Assembly (NCBI RefSeq): GCF_000621965.1
Contig: NZ_JHWX01000017.1
Location: 1-64,000 of the forward strand
Source of the DNA: Methanobrevibacter wolinii SH
Lineage (GTDB): Archaea; Methanobacteriota; Methanobacteria; Methanobacteriales; Methanobacteriaceae
DNA: 64,000 nt
Direction: 5' to 3'
Of this stretch, positions 47,457 to 57,772 are shown in pieces (the first letter of the stretch is position 1; each line of letters begins with the position of its first letter). The notes beneath the pieces were generated by a model, which did not search any database, was not told the origin of the DNA, and was given only the letters and a program-made list of their open reading frames with translations. The translations under genes and the position numbers were made by a program.

Positions 47457-48497
47457 TTAATTCTCTTCTAATAAAACAATATTCTTAGGATTTACTTTTA
47501 AATATTTAGGAATATCACATTGGTGTTCATAAATCAATTTATCAACTTTCCACCATATACCATTTGCTAATGTTACATCCCATTCAAAAGGTCTTTCTAA
47601 GATATTTGAATTTGAAGTTTCAACTACATTAACATCATTTTTTTCAGAAGGATGGAAATCATGTGCTCTTATTCCAATATGAGTAATATTAGGAGAAATC
47701 TTTTTAGATACTTCAAATTTAACATTCCAATCTAAAGCTTTAAGATGATAATCATCAATAGCTTCAATTTTAGAAATATTCTTAATTCCTGTAAGTTTAG
47801 CAACTTGAACTTTCCTTGGATTTTCAAATATTTCATGAGTAGGTCCTTTTGCAATAACTTTACCTTTATCTAATACTAAAAGTTCATCACAAAATTGAAA
47901 TGCTTCATCACGATTATGAGTAACTAAAATTGATAAACCATCAAAATCATTTAGTAAATTAATTAGTTCAATACGTAATTTTTCTTTTAAAACAGTGTCC
48001 ATAGCACTAAAAGGTTCATCCAATAATATAACATCAGGACTATAAGCCATAATACGAGCTAAAGCTACTCTTTGTTGTTGACCTCCAGACAACTGTTTAG
48101 GATATCTTTTTTCTAACCCTCCTAAATGAAAACGTTTAATCATATCAGGTACAATATTTTTATCATGTTTTTTAGATAAACCTGCAGCAATATTTTCTTC
48201 AACAGACATATTAGGAAATAAAGCATAGTTCTGGAATAAGTAACCTACATTCCTATCTTGAGGTTTTAAATTAATTTTCTTATTTGAATCATAATAAATA
48301 GTATTTTCATCAGTAGTTAAACTTACAAGACCTCCATCAGGATTTATAATTCCTGCAATAGACTTTAATGTCATACTTTTACCACAACCAGAAGGTCCAA
48401 GAATACCCAAACAACCTTTACTTAATTGAAAATCAACTTCCAAATCAAATTCTTTAAGCTTTTTTTGGATATTTACTTTTAACAATTTACTACTCAT
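47457..48497 (-). CDS. modC: Molybdate/tungstate ABC transporter ATP-binding protein
   Basis: 346 residues. Walker A 'GPSGCGKS' (34-41), signature 'LSGGQQQR' (about 136-143), Walker B 'VILLDEP' and the switch histidine in 'ILVTHN' are complete. Residues 235-346 form a shorter regulatory domain, as in ModC/WtpC proteins. It powers uptake of molybdate or tungstate for formylmethanofuran dehydrogenase and other enzymes. The gene order modA-modB-modC is kept. Tungstate (Wtp) rather than molybdate specificity cannot be excluded. Confidence 0.92.
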   Translation of the reverse strand: MSSKLLKVNIQKKLKEFDLEVDFQLSKGCLGILGPSGCGKSMTLKSIAGIINPDGGLVSLTTDENTIYYDSNKKINLKPQDRNVGYLFQNYALFPNMSVEENIAAGLSKKHDKNIVPDMIKRFHLGGLEKRYPKQLSGGQQQRVALARIMAYSPDVILLDEPFSAMDTVLKEKLRIELINLLNDFDGLSILVTHNRDEAFQFCDELLVLDKGKVIAKGPTHEIFENPRKVQVAKLTGIKNISKIEAIDDYHLKALDWNVKFEVSKKISPNITHIGIRAHDFHPSEKNDVNVVETSNSNILERPFEWDVTLANGIWWKVDKLIYEHQCDIPKYLKVNPKNIVLLEEN

Positions 48498-48615
48498 AAT
48501 TTATTCTCCACAATAAAAAAAATAGACTCATTTTAAAACCTATTTTAATCTAAGATTTAATTCTATAAAAAGATATTTATTTTTTAAATTAAAAATGAAT
48601 ATTAATTTAATTTAG

Positions 48616-48741
48616 GATTTCAAGAAATAAAAAAAATAAAATTTATTTTAATATTTATCTCAATTGTTTTTCTCTACGATTTCAAGAAATAAAAAAAATA
48701 AAAAGTATTTTATAATATTTATCTCCATTGTTTTTCTCTAC
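48616..48741 (-). repeat. 62/64-bp tandem duplication containing the modB 3' end
   Basis: 48616-48677 and 48678-48741 are two copies beginning GATTTCAAGAAATAAAAAAA and ending TTGTTTTTCTCTAC. The right copy contains the last codons and stop of modB (R-E-K-Q-W-R-stop); the left copy encodes R-E-K-Q-L-R-stop downstream. Confidence 0.9.
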
Positions 48742-49389
48742 GTATAGTAACATAGTCCATAATGAAAATAGCTATAAATGCAATTATAACAATGAATATT
48801 ACATAATTACTAGCATCCATCATATTCCCTGCAGCTACTTCAGAGTAAACAGCCATAGGGAGAGTTCTAGTTTGTCCTGCAATATTACCTGCAAGCATTG
48901 CAGTAGCACCAAACTCACCTAAACCACGAGCATAAGCAAGAATTCCACCACTAATAATTCCAGGTAATGCATTTGCAAATAAAATCTTCCAAAAGATTTT
49001 CCATTCAGACATACCTAATGTACGACCAGCATCAATTAGATTAGAATCCACTTGTTCATATGCACCTCTAGCAGAACGATACATTAAAGGAAATGACATA
49101 ACTACTGCAGCAATAACAGTTGCAGGCCATGAAAAAGCAATTTTTACTGCAAAATAATTTATTAAAAAGCTACCAATAGGTCCTCTAACTCCAAAATATA
49201 CAATAAAAAGAACCCTACAACAGTAGGAGGTAATACGATTGGTAATGTAAAAATACCATCAAGAACTATTTTTATTGCATCATTTTTAATTTTAACAATA
49301 ATCCAAGCAACAATTAAACCTAAAAAAAAGGTTATTAAAATTGATAAACTTGCTGTTTTCATTGAAATTCCAATAGGTGTCCAATCCAT
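48719..49389 (-). pseudogene. modB: Molybdate/tungstate ABC permease, frameshifted
   Basis: Two frames cover one permease. The first (49162-49389) gives 'MDWTPIGISMKTASLSILIT' through 'PPTVVGFFLLYI' and then goes wrong; the second (48719-49099) starts in mid-protein at 'MSFPLMYRSARGAYEQVD'. Shifting by one base at 49193-49196, a run of four A (T on the coding strand), restores 'LLYIFGVRGPIGSFLINYFA' and reads on into the second frame, giving about 224 residues, the normal length. The ABC permease motif 'GRTLGMSEWKIFWKILFANA' is intact. One T appears to be missing. This is a true mutation, a slippage site, or a sequencing error. Confidence 0.88.
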
Positions 49390-49568
49390 TATGTCTCTCC
49401 TTTAAAATACTAATTATTTTCTAATTGCAAAAAAATAAAAAAAAGTTTTATTTATAAATAGTAAATATTTATCACAAATTAACATATAATTATATGCATC
49501 ATCTTAAAAAAATTTATTTATGGATAATAAATCCATAATATTTCAATTTTAACTAAATCATAAATAAA

Positions 49569-50384
49569 CTAAGATTTATGAATAGTAAATCCATAATCTT
49601 CGAATACTTGTTGAGCTTCTTGAGATTGTAAGAATTCCATGAATTTTTCAGTAGCAGTATCATTTTGTGAAGCTTTAAGTGGAGCTACAGGATAAATAAT
49701 AGTTTTTAAAGAACCTTTAGGAGCTTCACAAACTACTTTAACATTATTATTTGATTTAGCATCAGTAGCATAAACAATACCATAATCAGCAGATCCTTGA
49801 GCTACTTGATTTAATACAGCAGTTACATCAGAAGCTAATGATAATCTAGGTTCAACATCATCCCATATACCAATATTATGTAATGATTCATTAGCATATT
49901 GTCCAGCAGGTACAGATTTAGGATCACCAATAGCAATAGTACCATTTACATCTTTTAAATCTTTAAATGAAGAAACATTTGTTTTTGAATCAGCAGGTAC
50001 AATTAAAACAAGTTTATTCTCTAAAGATTGAACATTAGTACTGTTGTTAACTAAACCTTTATCAACTAAAGCATTCATTTGTTTATTACCAGCAGACATG
50101 AATATATCTACATCTAAACCATTTTCAATTTGTTTTTCTAAATCCCCACTAGAAGCATAAGTAGCAGTAACTTTTACACCTGGATACTTTTTCTCAAACA
50201 TAGGAATTAATTTATCATCATAAACATTTTTCAAACTAGCTGCAGCAGCAATTTTAACTTCTTGTCCTTGTAAACTATTATCAGAACTAGTAGTATTAAA
50301 TGAACCAGTAGCATATAATCCTACTAAAACAACCGCAATTATTACAATAATAGCAGCTATTAATATTTTCATATTCTTCTCCAT
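49569..50384 (-). CDS. modA: Molybdate/tungstate-binding lipoprotein-like substrate-binding protein
   Basis: 271 residues from ATG 50384; an in-frame GTG four codons upstream is part of the ribosome binding site TTTGGTGT. An N-terminal membrane anchor (about 5-27) is followed by a periplasmic-binding fold: 'VKIAAAASLKNVYDDKLIP' with the oxyanion-binding serines, 'YASSGDLEKQIENGLDVDIF' and 'GSADYGIVYATDA'. These are the family patterns of ModA. It captures molybdate or tungstate outside the cell and passes it to the permease. Asp/Asn contents fit its neighbours. Confidence 0.92.
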   Translation of the reverse strand: MEKNMKILIAAIIVIIAVVLVGLYATGSFNTTSSDNSLQGQEVKIAAAASLKNVYDDKLIPMFEKKYPGVKVTATYASSGDLEKQIENGLDVDIFMSAGNKQMNALVDKGLVNNSTNVQSLENKLVLIVPADSKTNVSSFKDLKDVNGTIAIGDPKSVPAGQYANESLHNIGIWDDVEPRLSLASDVTAVLNQVAQGSADYGIVYATDAKSNNNVKVVCEAPKGSLKTIIYPVAPLKASQNDTATEKFMEFLQSQEAQQVFEDYGFTIHKS

Positions 50385-51371
50385 AATATACACCAAATAG
50401 TATTATACAAAAATTACCAACATAAATATAAAAATAATTCATAATTACAAAACAGATAATTTTGAAAAAAATTATACATGAACGTCCCTAAACACAAAAA
50501 AGGAAGATATAATTTAATCTATTGTTAAGATAATTTAAATGAATATACAATAATTAAAATTAATAAAAATAAATAATATTTTGTTCAAATTTTATATATT
50601 TTCATTATATTTTTTATAACTTTAAATTAAAACTTAAATATGTTGGCCACATATTTATATTAAATATAAGGATATATAAATGTTTTCATATCAAGATAAA
50701 TTATTTCATATTATCAATTTATCCAATATTTAATGTTTTAGAAAGAATTGTTTTAATTAAATTTATTTAATTTTACAATAGATTTTTAATTAAAACTTAA
50801 ACCATAATCCCAATAATCTCCATCAAATAATAAAATCCAAATGATTTAATTAAATTAAGAAATTTTAATCATTATTATGTAAATATATAGAACTTTTCAT
50901 ATCGAAATAAATATTTCACCTTTTTAAAACTAATAATAAAAATTTCTGAATAATTAAAATAATCACAATTAAATCTAAATAAACTAAAAAAAACTTATTT
51001 TAAATAATATATTAAAATATTGTTTTTTATAAAAATTTAAACAAACCAATATCCAAAATTCAAGTTTAAAAAGTTTATTCTAAAAATTAGTAAATTAAAC
51101 AAAGTATTATAAACTAAAAAAATAGAAAATTCAATTTAATCTTTATAAAAATATTAAAAAATAGATCTTTTAAATAAAATAAAATAAAAAATATTTTGCA
51201 AAAAATTGAATATAATAACCTAAAACAAAAAAATACCCAAAATAAACAATAAATGGAATATAATAACCTAAAACCAAAGGATTATCCAATAAAAAATAAA
51301 ACCATAAAAAATCATTTAAAATATAATAAAAATAAGTAATAACTAAAAAAAGAGCAAAATCAAAAAATATA
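50385..51371. other. Long intergenic region between modA and tRNA-Gln
   Basis: About 990 bases, no gene. It contains the 21-base quasi-palindrome near 50636, expected promoters for the mod operon, and the 19-base repeat GAATATAATAACCTAAAAC at 51208 and 51256. Confidence 0.5.
50636..50656. promoter_or_regulatory. Quasi-palindrome upstream of the mod operon, possible operator
   Basis: AAATATGTTGGCCACATATT plus T is symmetrical about GGCC except for one mismatched pair. It is markedly richer in G+C than its surroundings and lies about 250 bases upstream of modA. A metal-responsive regulator could bind it, but it does not match the bacterial ModE consensus that I know. Confidence 0.4.
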
Positions 51372-51443
51372 TAGTCCCGAGCGGAGTCGAACCGCCGTCT
51401 CCGGGTCCAAAGCCTAGAAGGATTACCACTACCCTACGGGACT
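51372..51443 (-). tRNA. tRNA-Gln (anticodon TTG)
   Basis: On the minus strand the acceptor AGTCCCG pairs with CGGGACT, followed by discriminator A. The D stem GGGT/ATCC, the loop CTTTGGA with anticodon TTG, and the T arm with GGTTCGACTCC are present. The anticodon stem has one A-C mismatch. CCA is not encoded. Its high G+C content stands out sharply in this genome. Confidence 0.93.
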
Positions 51444-51646
51444 AATTCTAATAAATAGATAGCTCTATTTACATAGAACACTATTATTTTAGTAAACATA
51501 CTATATAAATGTATCGGTAAATTAATAAAAAATTAGATAAATCAAAGATATTTAGAATAATTAAATTTAAAAAACAGAAATAAACAAAATAATTAAAAGT
51601 TAAAATAAATAAAAAATTAAATAATAAAAAATAAGGACTGTTTAAA

Positions 51647-52915
51647 ATGGATAATTTAGTAATAATAGGAGTAAACACTCGTCCAGAAGTAACATCAGCA
51701 AAAAAATTAAATTATAATGTTAAATCATCAAGTTATTTCACAACTATTGACTTTCCAGATAATATTGAAGAAAAGCATATTTTAGAAGAAGAAAGTAATG
51801 AAAGTTGTGGACTATTTGAAGAAAATTATAGTCCTTTAAAATTATTAGAAAATGGAGAAGAATTTTTAAAAGATGCAGATGGTATTATATTAACATCAGG
51901 ATTAACTGCAGAAGATTTTACTGGAAAATTCTCAAAATATACTAAAAAAATCATTGGAAATAAAAAAACAAAACATGTAAGTAATAAATATAAATTTTAC
52001 AATAAAAATTCAAATGAATTTTTAATGCCAATGACATTTTTAATTAATGATATATATGAATTAAATGAAATATTAAAAGAATATAATAATATTCAATTTA
52101 TTGCAAAACCTAACCATGGATCAGGAGGGTATAATACAATTCTTTTAAATTATGAAAAGTTTATTGAAGATAACAATATAAAAAATATGATTGAAAATAT
52201 CATTAATAATTTAGGTGAAATATTAATTCAAGAATACATAGAAGGTATAAATTTAAGTTCTTCAGTTTTATCTTCAAAAACAGATGCAAAAACAATAATG
52301 AATACAAGATTATTAACATTAGATGATATTGGTTTCAAAAATAATTATAAGTATTGTGGAAATATACTTCCTTTAGACATTAAAACAATACAAGAATTTA
52401 CAAATATTAAAATTCCATATGATGAAATTGGAATGAAAAACCTTAATGAAGATATGAACTTATTAAGTGAAGAAATTATAAAAAAACAGAATCTTATAGG
52501 ATCTAATGGAGTTGATTTAATACTATCATCAAAAGAAAATGAAACAAATAATATTTTAGATAATGATATTTATCTAATTGAAGTAAATCCTCGTTTTCAA
52601 GGAACCTATGAATTAATTGAAAAAGTATTATCAATAAATTTACTTGAAGAACATATTAATGCATGTAATGGTGAAATTATACAGAAATTAAATCCTAAAG
52701 GCCATTGTATTAAAGAAATAATATATTCCCCAAATAGAATTAAACAAGGAAATTTAGAAATAGAAAATTTATATGATATTTCAAGAAAAAATACAATAAT
52801 AGAAAAAGATGAACCACTTGTTACAATAATAAAAGAATGTAATAATATTAAAAAAGGATTAAAAGAAATTAAAAACTTAAAAAATGAAATAAACAAAAAT
52901 ATTTATAGAATATAA
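51647..52915 (+). CDS. ATP-grasp protein (COG2232-like)
   Basis: 422 residues. 'LVIIGVNTRPEVTSAKKLNY' and 'SSYFTTIDF' open the protein; 'FIAKPNHGSGGYNTIL' is the ATP-binding lysine and glycine loop, 'ILIQEYIEGINLSSSVL' follows, and 'IYLIEVNPRFQGTYELIEKV' holds the Mg-binding E and N. ATP-grasp enzymes join a carboxylate to an amine or thiol. In methanogens some members make methanofuran or other cofactor side chains, but no specific substrate is apparent. AAGGA precedes the ATG. The stop abuts the stop of the small membrane protein on the other strand. Confidence 0.8.
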   Translation: MDNLVIIGVNTRPEVTSAKKLNYNVKSSSYFTTIDFPDNIEEKHILEEESNESCGLFEENYSPLKLLENGEEFLKDADGIILTSGLTAEDFTGKFSKYTKKIIGNKKTKHVSNKYKFYNKNSNEFLMPMTFLINDIYELNEILKEYNNIQFIAKPNHGSGGYNTILLNYEKFIEDNNIKNMIENIINNLGEILIQEYIEGINLSSSVLSSKTDAKTIMNTRLLTLDDIGFKNNYKYCGNILPLDIKTIQEFTNIKIPYDEIGMKNLNEDMNLLSEEIIKKQNLIGSNGVDLILSSKENETNNILDNDIYLIEVNPRFQGTYELIEKVLSINLLEEHINACNGEIIQKLNPKGHCIKEIIYSPNRIKQGNLEIENLYDISRKNTIIEKDEPLVTIIKECNNIKKGLKEIKNLKNEINKNIYRI

Positions 52916-53071
52916 TTAGAAATGAATAATACCAAATGTAATTAATATAAATAAAATAACCCCAAACACCATCATAAATGTAGTTAATATTATAGCAAAG
53001 TTAAATATTTTAAATAATTTAACTCTTCTATCAGGATCATTCATTGCTAAATTAAATGGACTTCTACGCAT
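52916..53071 (-). CDS. Small membrane protein of 51 residues
   Basis: A frame shorter than usual gene cut-offs gives a polar, basic N-terminus ('MRRSPFNLAMNDPDRRVKLF') and then one or two hydrophobic helices filling residues 24-51. TTGTGAT lies before the ATG. It ends exactly next to the stop codon of the convergent ATP-grasp gene with no bases between, and both its composition and compactness look like a real gene. No family is recognised. It may be a membrane subunit or regulator; function unknown. Confidence 0.65.
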   Translation of the reverse strand: MRRSPFNLAMNDPDRRVKLFKIFNFAIILTTFMMVFGVILFILITFGIIHF

Positions 53072-53544
53072 AATATCACAATTTAATTAAACTTTAAAAA
53101 CTTCTTTTTTTAAATAAATTAATTATAATTAGAAATTTCTTAAATAATATTTTTAAATAAACTAAGTATAATTAGAAATTCCTAGATGAAATTTTTTTAA
53201 ATAAATTAAAATTAAATATTTATAATATTTTATAAATTACTATTTAAATCTATTATTTAAACATTAAACTATATAATATTTTAATTAAAAATGAGATAAT
53301 TTACTATTTTTTAAAGAATTTTAAAATTAATAATAAAATCTTCTATCTTTTTTAAAAAAAAATAACAATAAAAGTAATTTATATAATAAAAAATAAAAAT
53401 AGAAAAAATCTTTTAAAAAAAAGATTAAAACTCAATTTTAAAGAATAGATAGATAATAAAAAGGGAATTTGATAAATAAGAGAAATTTTTTATTCTATTC
53501 CCTTAATAAGTAATCTAAATTTTAAATACAAAGTTTCTTTGTTT
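53072..53544. other. Intergenic with short repeat, no gene
   Basis: 470 bases upstream of the small membrane protein and downstream of atpD. A 43-base repeat (TTTTAAATAAAYTAAKTATA and AATTAGAAATT) occurs at 53108 and 53151. The right end holds the atp terminator hairpin. Confidence 0.45.
53445..53504 (-). terminator. Probable terminator of the ATP synthase operon
   Basis: AAGGGAAT at 53461-53468 pairs with ATTCCCTT at 53497-53504, about 41 bases after the atpD stop. On the minus strand the stem is followed by TTTTATTATC. The loop is long, so the fit is moderate. Confidence 0.45.
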
Positions 53545-54231
53545 CTAAGCTTGAGCTTCTTTTGCAGCTTTTTTAGCTTCAGCTTTAGCTTCATTTGCTT
53601 CCAATGTAGATCGAATCATTTTCAATCTTACAAAGTTTTCCCTTTCCATTTCTTGAAGTCTCATATCAATAACTTTAATAGTGTTTTCAAGTTTTGGAAT
53701 CATGACATGTTCAAGAGCATTTACACGACGTTTTGTTTTTTCAATTTCTTCAGCTAAAAGATAAATTGTTTTTTCAATTTCACCAAGCTCAATAATCATT
53801 TTAACTGCTTCTTCAAATTTTTCAGCAGCTAAATCTAATTGAGCAGAAGTATCTCCAAAACCATATCCACGATCAACTAAAGTTCTTGAATCAAAATGTG
53901 TATCACATAAAGGAACTGGAACACCCATAATATTTCTTGATGTAACATTTACATCAACAGATTCTTTAACGGATAAAGCAGTTTTTTTAACAGCCAAATC
54001 ACCCATTTGAATTTGAGCTAATGTTAAAGCTTCATAAGCTTCTTTAAGGATTTTTTCTACATCGGAACGAGCACCTTTAACTTTATTTAAAATATCAAAA
54101 AACTCTTTAATTAAAGCATCACGTTTTTCTTTAAGTAAACTGTGACCTTTAACAGCAAGTTTTTCACGTTTTTTAAGTGCAAGTAATTCCATACGAGTAG
54201 GATTAATACCTTCTAATACTTCTTCTGCCAT
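53545..54231 (-). CDS. atpD: A-type ATP synthase subunit D
   Basis: 228 residues forming long coiled coils at both ends ('[20 protein letters not shown]' to about 75, and '[20 protein letters not shown]'-type sequence near 175-215, here '[15 protein letters not shown]'). Subunit D is the central rotor shaft that turns inside the A3B3 head. An Ala/Lys-rich tail ends the protein. GGAGGATAAT precedes the ATG. It is the last gene of the operon, 87 bases after atpB. Confidence 0.96.
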   Translation of the reverse strand: MAEEVLEGINPTRMELLALKKREKLAVKGHSLLKEKRDALIKEFFDILNKVKGARSDVEKILKEAYEALTLAQIQMGDLAVKKTALSVKESVDVNVTSRNIMGVPVPLCDTHFDSRTLVDRGYGFGDTSAQLDLAAEKFEEAVKMIIELGEIEKTIYLLAEEIEKTKRRVNALEHVMIPKLENTIKVIDMRLQEMERENFVRLKMIRSTLEANEAKAEAKKAAKEAQA

Positions 54232-54318
54232 ATTATCCTCCTTTAAAAGTGGGATACATCAATAAAATAGAATATAAAAATAAATTCCAAGAAGAATTTA
54301 TTTATAGAAAATATTATT

Positions 54319-55704
54319 CTATTCTTTAAGGTGTTCTTCAACAAATTCGTCTTTAACACGTTTAAGTTCATTTCTAGGTAAGATTCTGAATAAGTCCCAA
54401 CCAAGATCTAAAGTTTCTTCAATAGATCTATCCTCATCTTTAGATTGGGTTACAAATCTTTTCTCAAATTCTTCAGCAAATTTTAAGAAGGATTGATCTC
54501 TTTCAGTAAGAGCTTCTTCACCAACAACAGCTACTAAATCTCTTAAATCACGACCTTCAGCATAAGCTGAATATAATTGATCAGATACACCACTGTGGTC
54601 AGGTCTAGTTTTACCTTCACCAATACCTCCACCCATTAAACGAGATAATGAAGGAAGTACATCAATAGGTGGGTAAATACCTTTCCTATGTAAATCCCTA
54701 CTTAATACTATTTGTCCTTCAGTAATATATCCAGTTAAATCAGGAATAGGGTGAGTAATATCATCTTGTGGCATGACTAAAATAGGCATTTGAGTAATTG
54801 AACCTTCTTTACCTTGAATACGTCCTGCTCTTTCATAAATACCTGCTAAATCAGTATACATGTATCCAGGATAACCTCTTCTTCCAGGAACTTCATCCCT
54901 AGCTGCAGAGATTTCCCTTAATGCTTCACAGTAATTTGTTAAATCAGTTAAGATAACAAGTACATGCATACCTAAATCGAAAGCAAAGTATTCAGCAGTA
55001 GTTAAAGCCATTTTAGGAGTTAAAATCCTTTCAATAGCAGGATCATCTGCTAAGTTCATAAATACAGTTACTTTTTCTAAAGCACCAGTTTTTTCAAATT
55101 CATTCATAAAGAAGTTAGCTTCTTCGTGAGTAATACCCATAGCAGCAAAGATTACTGCAAATTCAGTGTCATCTCCAACTACTTGTGCTTGTCTTGCAAT
55201 TTGTGCTGCAAGTTCGTTGTGAGGTAAACCAGATCCTGAGAAAATAGGAAGTTTTTGACCTCTTACTAAAGTGTTCATTCCATCAATGGTAGATATACCA
55301 GTTTGAATGAATTCAGCAGGATATTCCCTAGAAGTTGGGTTCATAGGGTTTCCATTAATATCTAATTCTTTTTCAGGAATTATTTCAGGTCCACCATCAA
55401 TAGGTTTACCAGTACCATTAAAGATACGACCCATCATTTCTTTAGAAACACCAATTTTAGCAGTTTCACCAGTAAATCTAGTTTTAGTATTTTTAGTGTT
55501 TAAATCAGAAGTACCTTCGAAAACTTGTACAACAGCAATATCTTCTTTTACTTCTAAAACTTGACCAGTTCTGTGTTCACCAGCAGGAGTTTCAATTTCT
55601 ACAATCTCATTGTAAGCAACACCTTCAACACCTTCAACAATCATTAAAGGACCTGAAACTTCTGTAACTGTAGTGTATTCTTTAGTTTTAATATCAGTAT
55701 TCAT
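54319..55704 (-). CDS. atpB: A-type ATP synthase subunit B
   Basis: 461 residues. It has the rotary ATPase fold, but the P-loop is replaced by '[19 protein letters not shown]', as in all non-catalytic B subunits. '[34 protein letters not shown]' region elements are present (for instance '[12 protein letters not shown]'). B alternates with A in the head and completes the nucleotide sites. It starts two bases after the atpA stop. Confidence 0.98.
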   Translation of the reverse strand: MNTDIKTKEYTTVTEVSGPLMIVEGVEGVAYNEIVEIETPAGEHRTGQVLEVKEDIAVVQVFEGTSDLNTKNTKTRFTGETAKIGVSKEMMGRIFNGTGKPIDGGPEIIPEKELDINGNPMNPTSREYPAEFIQTGISTIDGMNTLVRGQKLPIFSGSGLPHNELAAQIARQAQVVGDDTEFAVIFAAMGITHEEANFFMNEFEKTGALEKVTVFMNLADDPAIERILTPKMALTTAEYFAFDLGMHVLVILTDLTNYCEALREISAARDEVPGRRGYPGYMYTDLAGIYERAGRIQGKEGSITQMPILVMPQDDITHPIPDLTGYITEGQIVLSRDLHRKGIYPPIDVLPSLSRLMGGGIGEGKTRPDHSGVSDQLYSAYAEGRDLRDLVAVVGEEALTERDQSFLKFAEEFEKRFVTQSKDEDRSIEETLDLGWDLFRILPRNELKRVKDEFVEEHLKE

Positions 55705-55706
55705 AT

Positions 55707-57461
55707 TTATACACCAGCCATTTGATCTACAATTTTAGCTTTGATGTCTTTAATTTTAACATCAAATTCTTTAGCAGGAATATATTTCATTCTTGCAATT
55801 TCATCTTTAACAGATAATGCATCTATTTTTTTGATGTCTCCACCATTTGCAACTGCAGTTTTAGCTTCTTTGTTAAATAATAATATAGTTCTTAACATAT
55901 CAGCTTGTTTAGCAGGAGGACAGTAAGTATCAACATCATCAAATGCATTTTGTTGTAAGAAATCTTCTCTTAACATACGAGCGGTTTGTAAAGTAACTTG
56001 TTGTGAATCAGGTAAAGCATCTGGACCAACTAATTGTACAATTTCTTGAAGTTCAGATTCTTCTTGGAGTAAAACCATAGCTTCATCACGGTTAGCTCTC
56101 CAATCTTCACCAACAGTTTCTTTCCACCAGTTTTGAATACTGTCTACATATAATGAATAACTTTGTAACCAGTTAATAGAAGGGAAGTGACGTTTATCTG
56201 CAAGAGATGCATCTAATGCCCAAAATACTTTACAAATACGTAAGGTGTTTTGAGTAACAGGTTCAGATAAATCTCCACCAGGAGGTGATACTGCTCCAAC
56301 TACACTAATTGAAGCTTCTTTAGGTTCAGAACCAATAGTATGAACTCTTCCTGCTCTTTCATAGAATTGTGCAAGTCTAGATGCTAAGTATGCAGGGTAA
56401 CCTTCTTCACCAGGCATTTCTTCAAGTCTTCCAGAAATCTCCCTCATAGCTTCTGCCCATCTTGAGGTAGAATCAGCCATAAGTGCTACATCGTAACCTT
56501 GATCACGGAAATATTCTGCAATAGTAATACCAGTATATACACATGCTTCACGAGCTGCTACTGGCATGTTTGAAGTATTAGCAATAAGAATAGTCCTATC
56601 CATAATTGGATTACCAGTTTTTGGATCATCAAGGAATGGGAATTCAGTAAGTACTTCAGTCATTTCGTTACCACGTTCTCCACATCCAATGTATACAACG
56701 ATATCTGCATCTGCCCATTTAGCTAATTGTTGTTGAGTAACTGTTTTACCTGAACCAAAAGGACCAGGAATTGCTGCAGCTCCACCTTTAGCTATAGGGA
56801 AGAAAGTATCTTGTGCTCTTTGACCAGTTACAAGAGGTACATCTGGATCAAGTTTTTTAACATAAGGTCTTGCTTTCCTTACAGGCCAAATTTGTAACAT
56901 TTGAACTTTTTCAATAGAACCTTCTTCAGTTTCAATTTCAGCAATATCTTCTAATACAGTGTGATCTCCAGTAGCAATACTTTTAATAGTACCACTAATA
57001 GTAGGAGGTACTAAAATTTTATGTACAACTGCAGAAGTTTCATTTACTTCACCAAGAACATCTCCACCTAATACTTTGTCACCAACACTGACAACAGGTT
57101 TAAATGTCCATTTTTTCTCTTTATCAATAGAAGGTACTTGAATACCTCTTGCAATAAAGTCCCCAGTTTGTTCTTTAATTTTTTCAAGAGGTCTTTGGAT
57201 TCCATCAAAGATAGCTCCCATAATACCTGGACCTAATTCTACTGATAATGGACCTCCAGTACTTTCTACTTTTTCACCAGGTTTAATACCTGCTGTTTCT
57301 TCATATACTTGAATGGTTGCGGTGTCACCTTCTAACTCAATAATCTCACCGACAAGTTGGCTATCTCCAACTTTTACCATTTCATGCATTTGAGTACCTC
57401 TCATCCCATCAGCAAGGATAACAGGACCTGCAATTTTGATAATGTTTCCTTCAATAATCAT
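55707..57461 (-). CDS. atpA: A-type ATP synthase catalytic subunit A
   Basis: 584 residues. The P-loop 'GPFGSGKT' is at 233-240, the catalytic region '[13 protein letters not shown]' follows, and '[20 protein letters not shown]' is present. The non-homologous insert typical of A subunits occupies about 110-190 ('[16 protein letters not shown]'). It makes or hydrolyses ATP. No intein interrupts the P-loop region. Its ATG overlaps the end of atpF by four bases. Confidence 0.98.
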   Translation of the reverse strand: MIIEGNIIKIAGPVILADGMRGTQMHEMVKVGDSQLVGEIIELEGDTATIQVYEETAGIKPGEKVESTGGPLSVELGPGIMGAIFDGIQRPLEKIKEQTGDFIARGIQVPSIDKEKKWTFKPVVSVGDKVLGGDVLGEVNETSAVVHKILVPPTISGTIKSIATGDHTVLEDIAEIETEEGSIEKVQMLQIWPVRKARPYVKKLDPDVPLVTGQRAQDTFFPIAKGGAAAIPGPFGSGKTVTQQQLAKWADADIVVYIGCGERGNEMTEVLTEFPFLDDPKTGNPIMDRTILIANTSNMPVAAREACVYTGITIAEYFRDQGYDVALMADSTSRWAEAMREISGRLEEMPGEEGYPAYLASRLAQFYERAGRVHTIGSEPKEASISVVGAVSPPGGDLSEPVTQNTLRICKVFWALDASLADKRHFPSINWLQSYSLYVDSIQNWWKETVGEDWRANRDEAMVLLQEESELQEIVQLVGPDALPDSQQVTLQTARMLREDFLQQNAFDDVDTYCPPAKQADMLRTILLFNKEAKTAVANGGDIKKIDALSVKDEIARMKYIPAKEFDVKIKDIKAKIVDQMAGV

Positions 57462-57772
57462 TTAATATCTACCCCAATAACTCTTTTAATAAGAGCTCTC
57501 ATTTGATCATTATCAGATTCAGATTCACCATCTTTATCAGGAATTTCGATAATCATAGGTACTATTTCTGAACCCATAGTCTTATTGATATACTCTCTTA
57601 TTTCATCAGCTACCTTTTGTGTAATAATAATAATTGAGATTTCACTCTCAAGTAATTCATCAAGAGCTTTTTTAGCTTCATCTTCAGTATTAACTACATA
57701 TCCAGTTGAAACTCCACCAAGTCTAAAACCAGTAATAGTATCTAAATCACCAATAACAGCAACAGAACTCAT
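57458..57772 (-). CDS. atpF: A-type ATP synthase subunit F
   Basis: 104 residues with a small Rossmann-like fold: '[18 protein letters not shown]' (about 3-21) and '[15 protein letters not shown]'. Subunit F binds the D shaft and regulates rotation. It overlaps atpC and atpA by four bases on each side, showing translational coupling. Confidence 0.95.
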   Translation of the reverse strand: MSSVAVIGDLDTITGFRLGGVSTGYVVNTEDEAKKALDELLESEISIIIITQKVADEIREYINKTMGSEIVPMIIEIPDKDGESESDNDQMRALIKRVIGVDIK

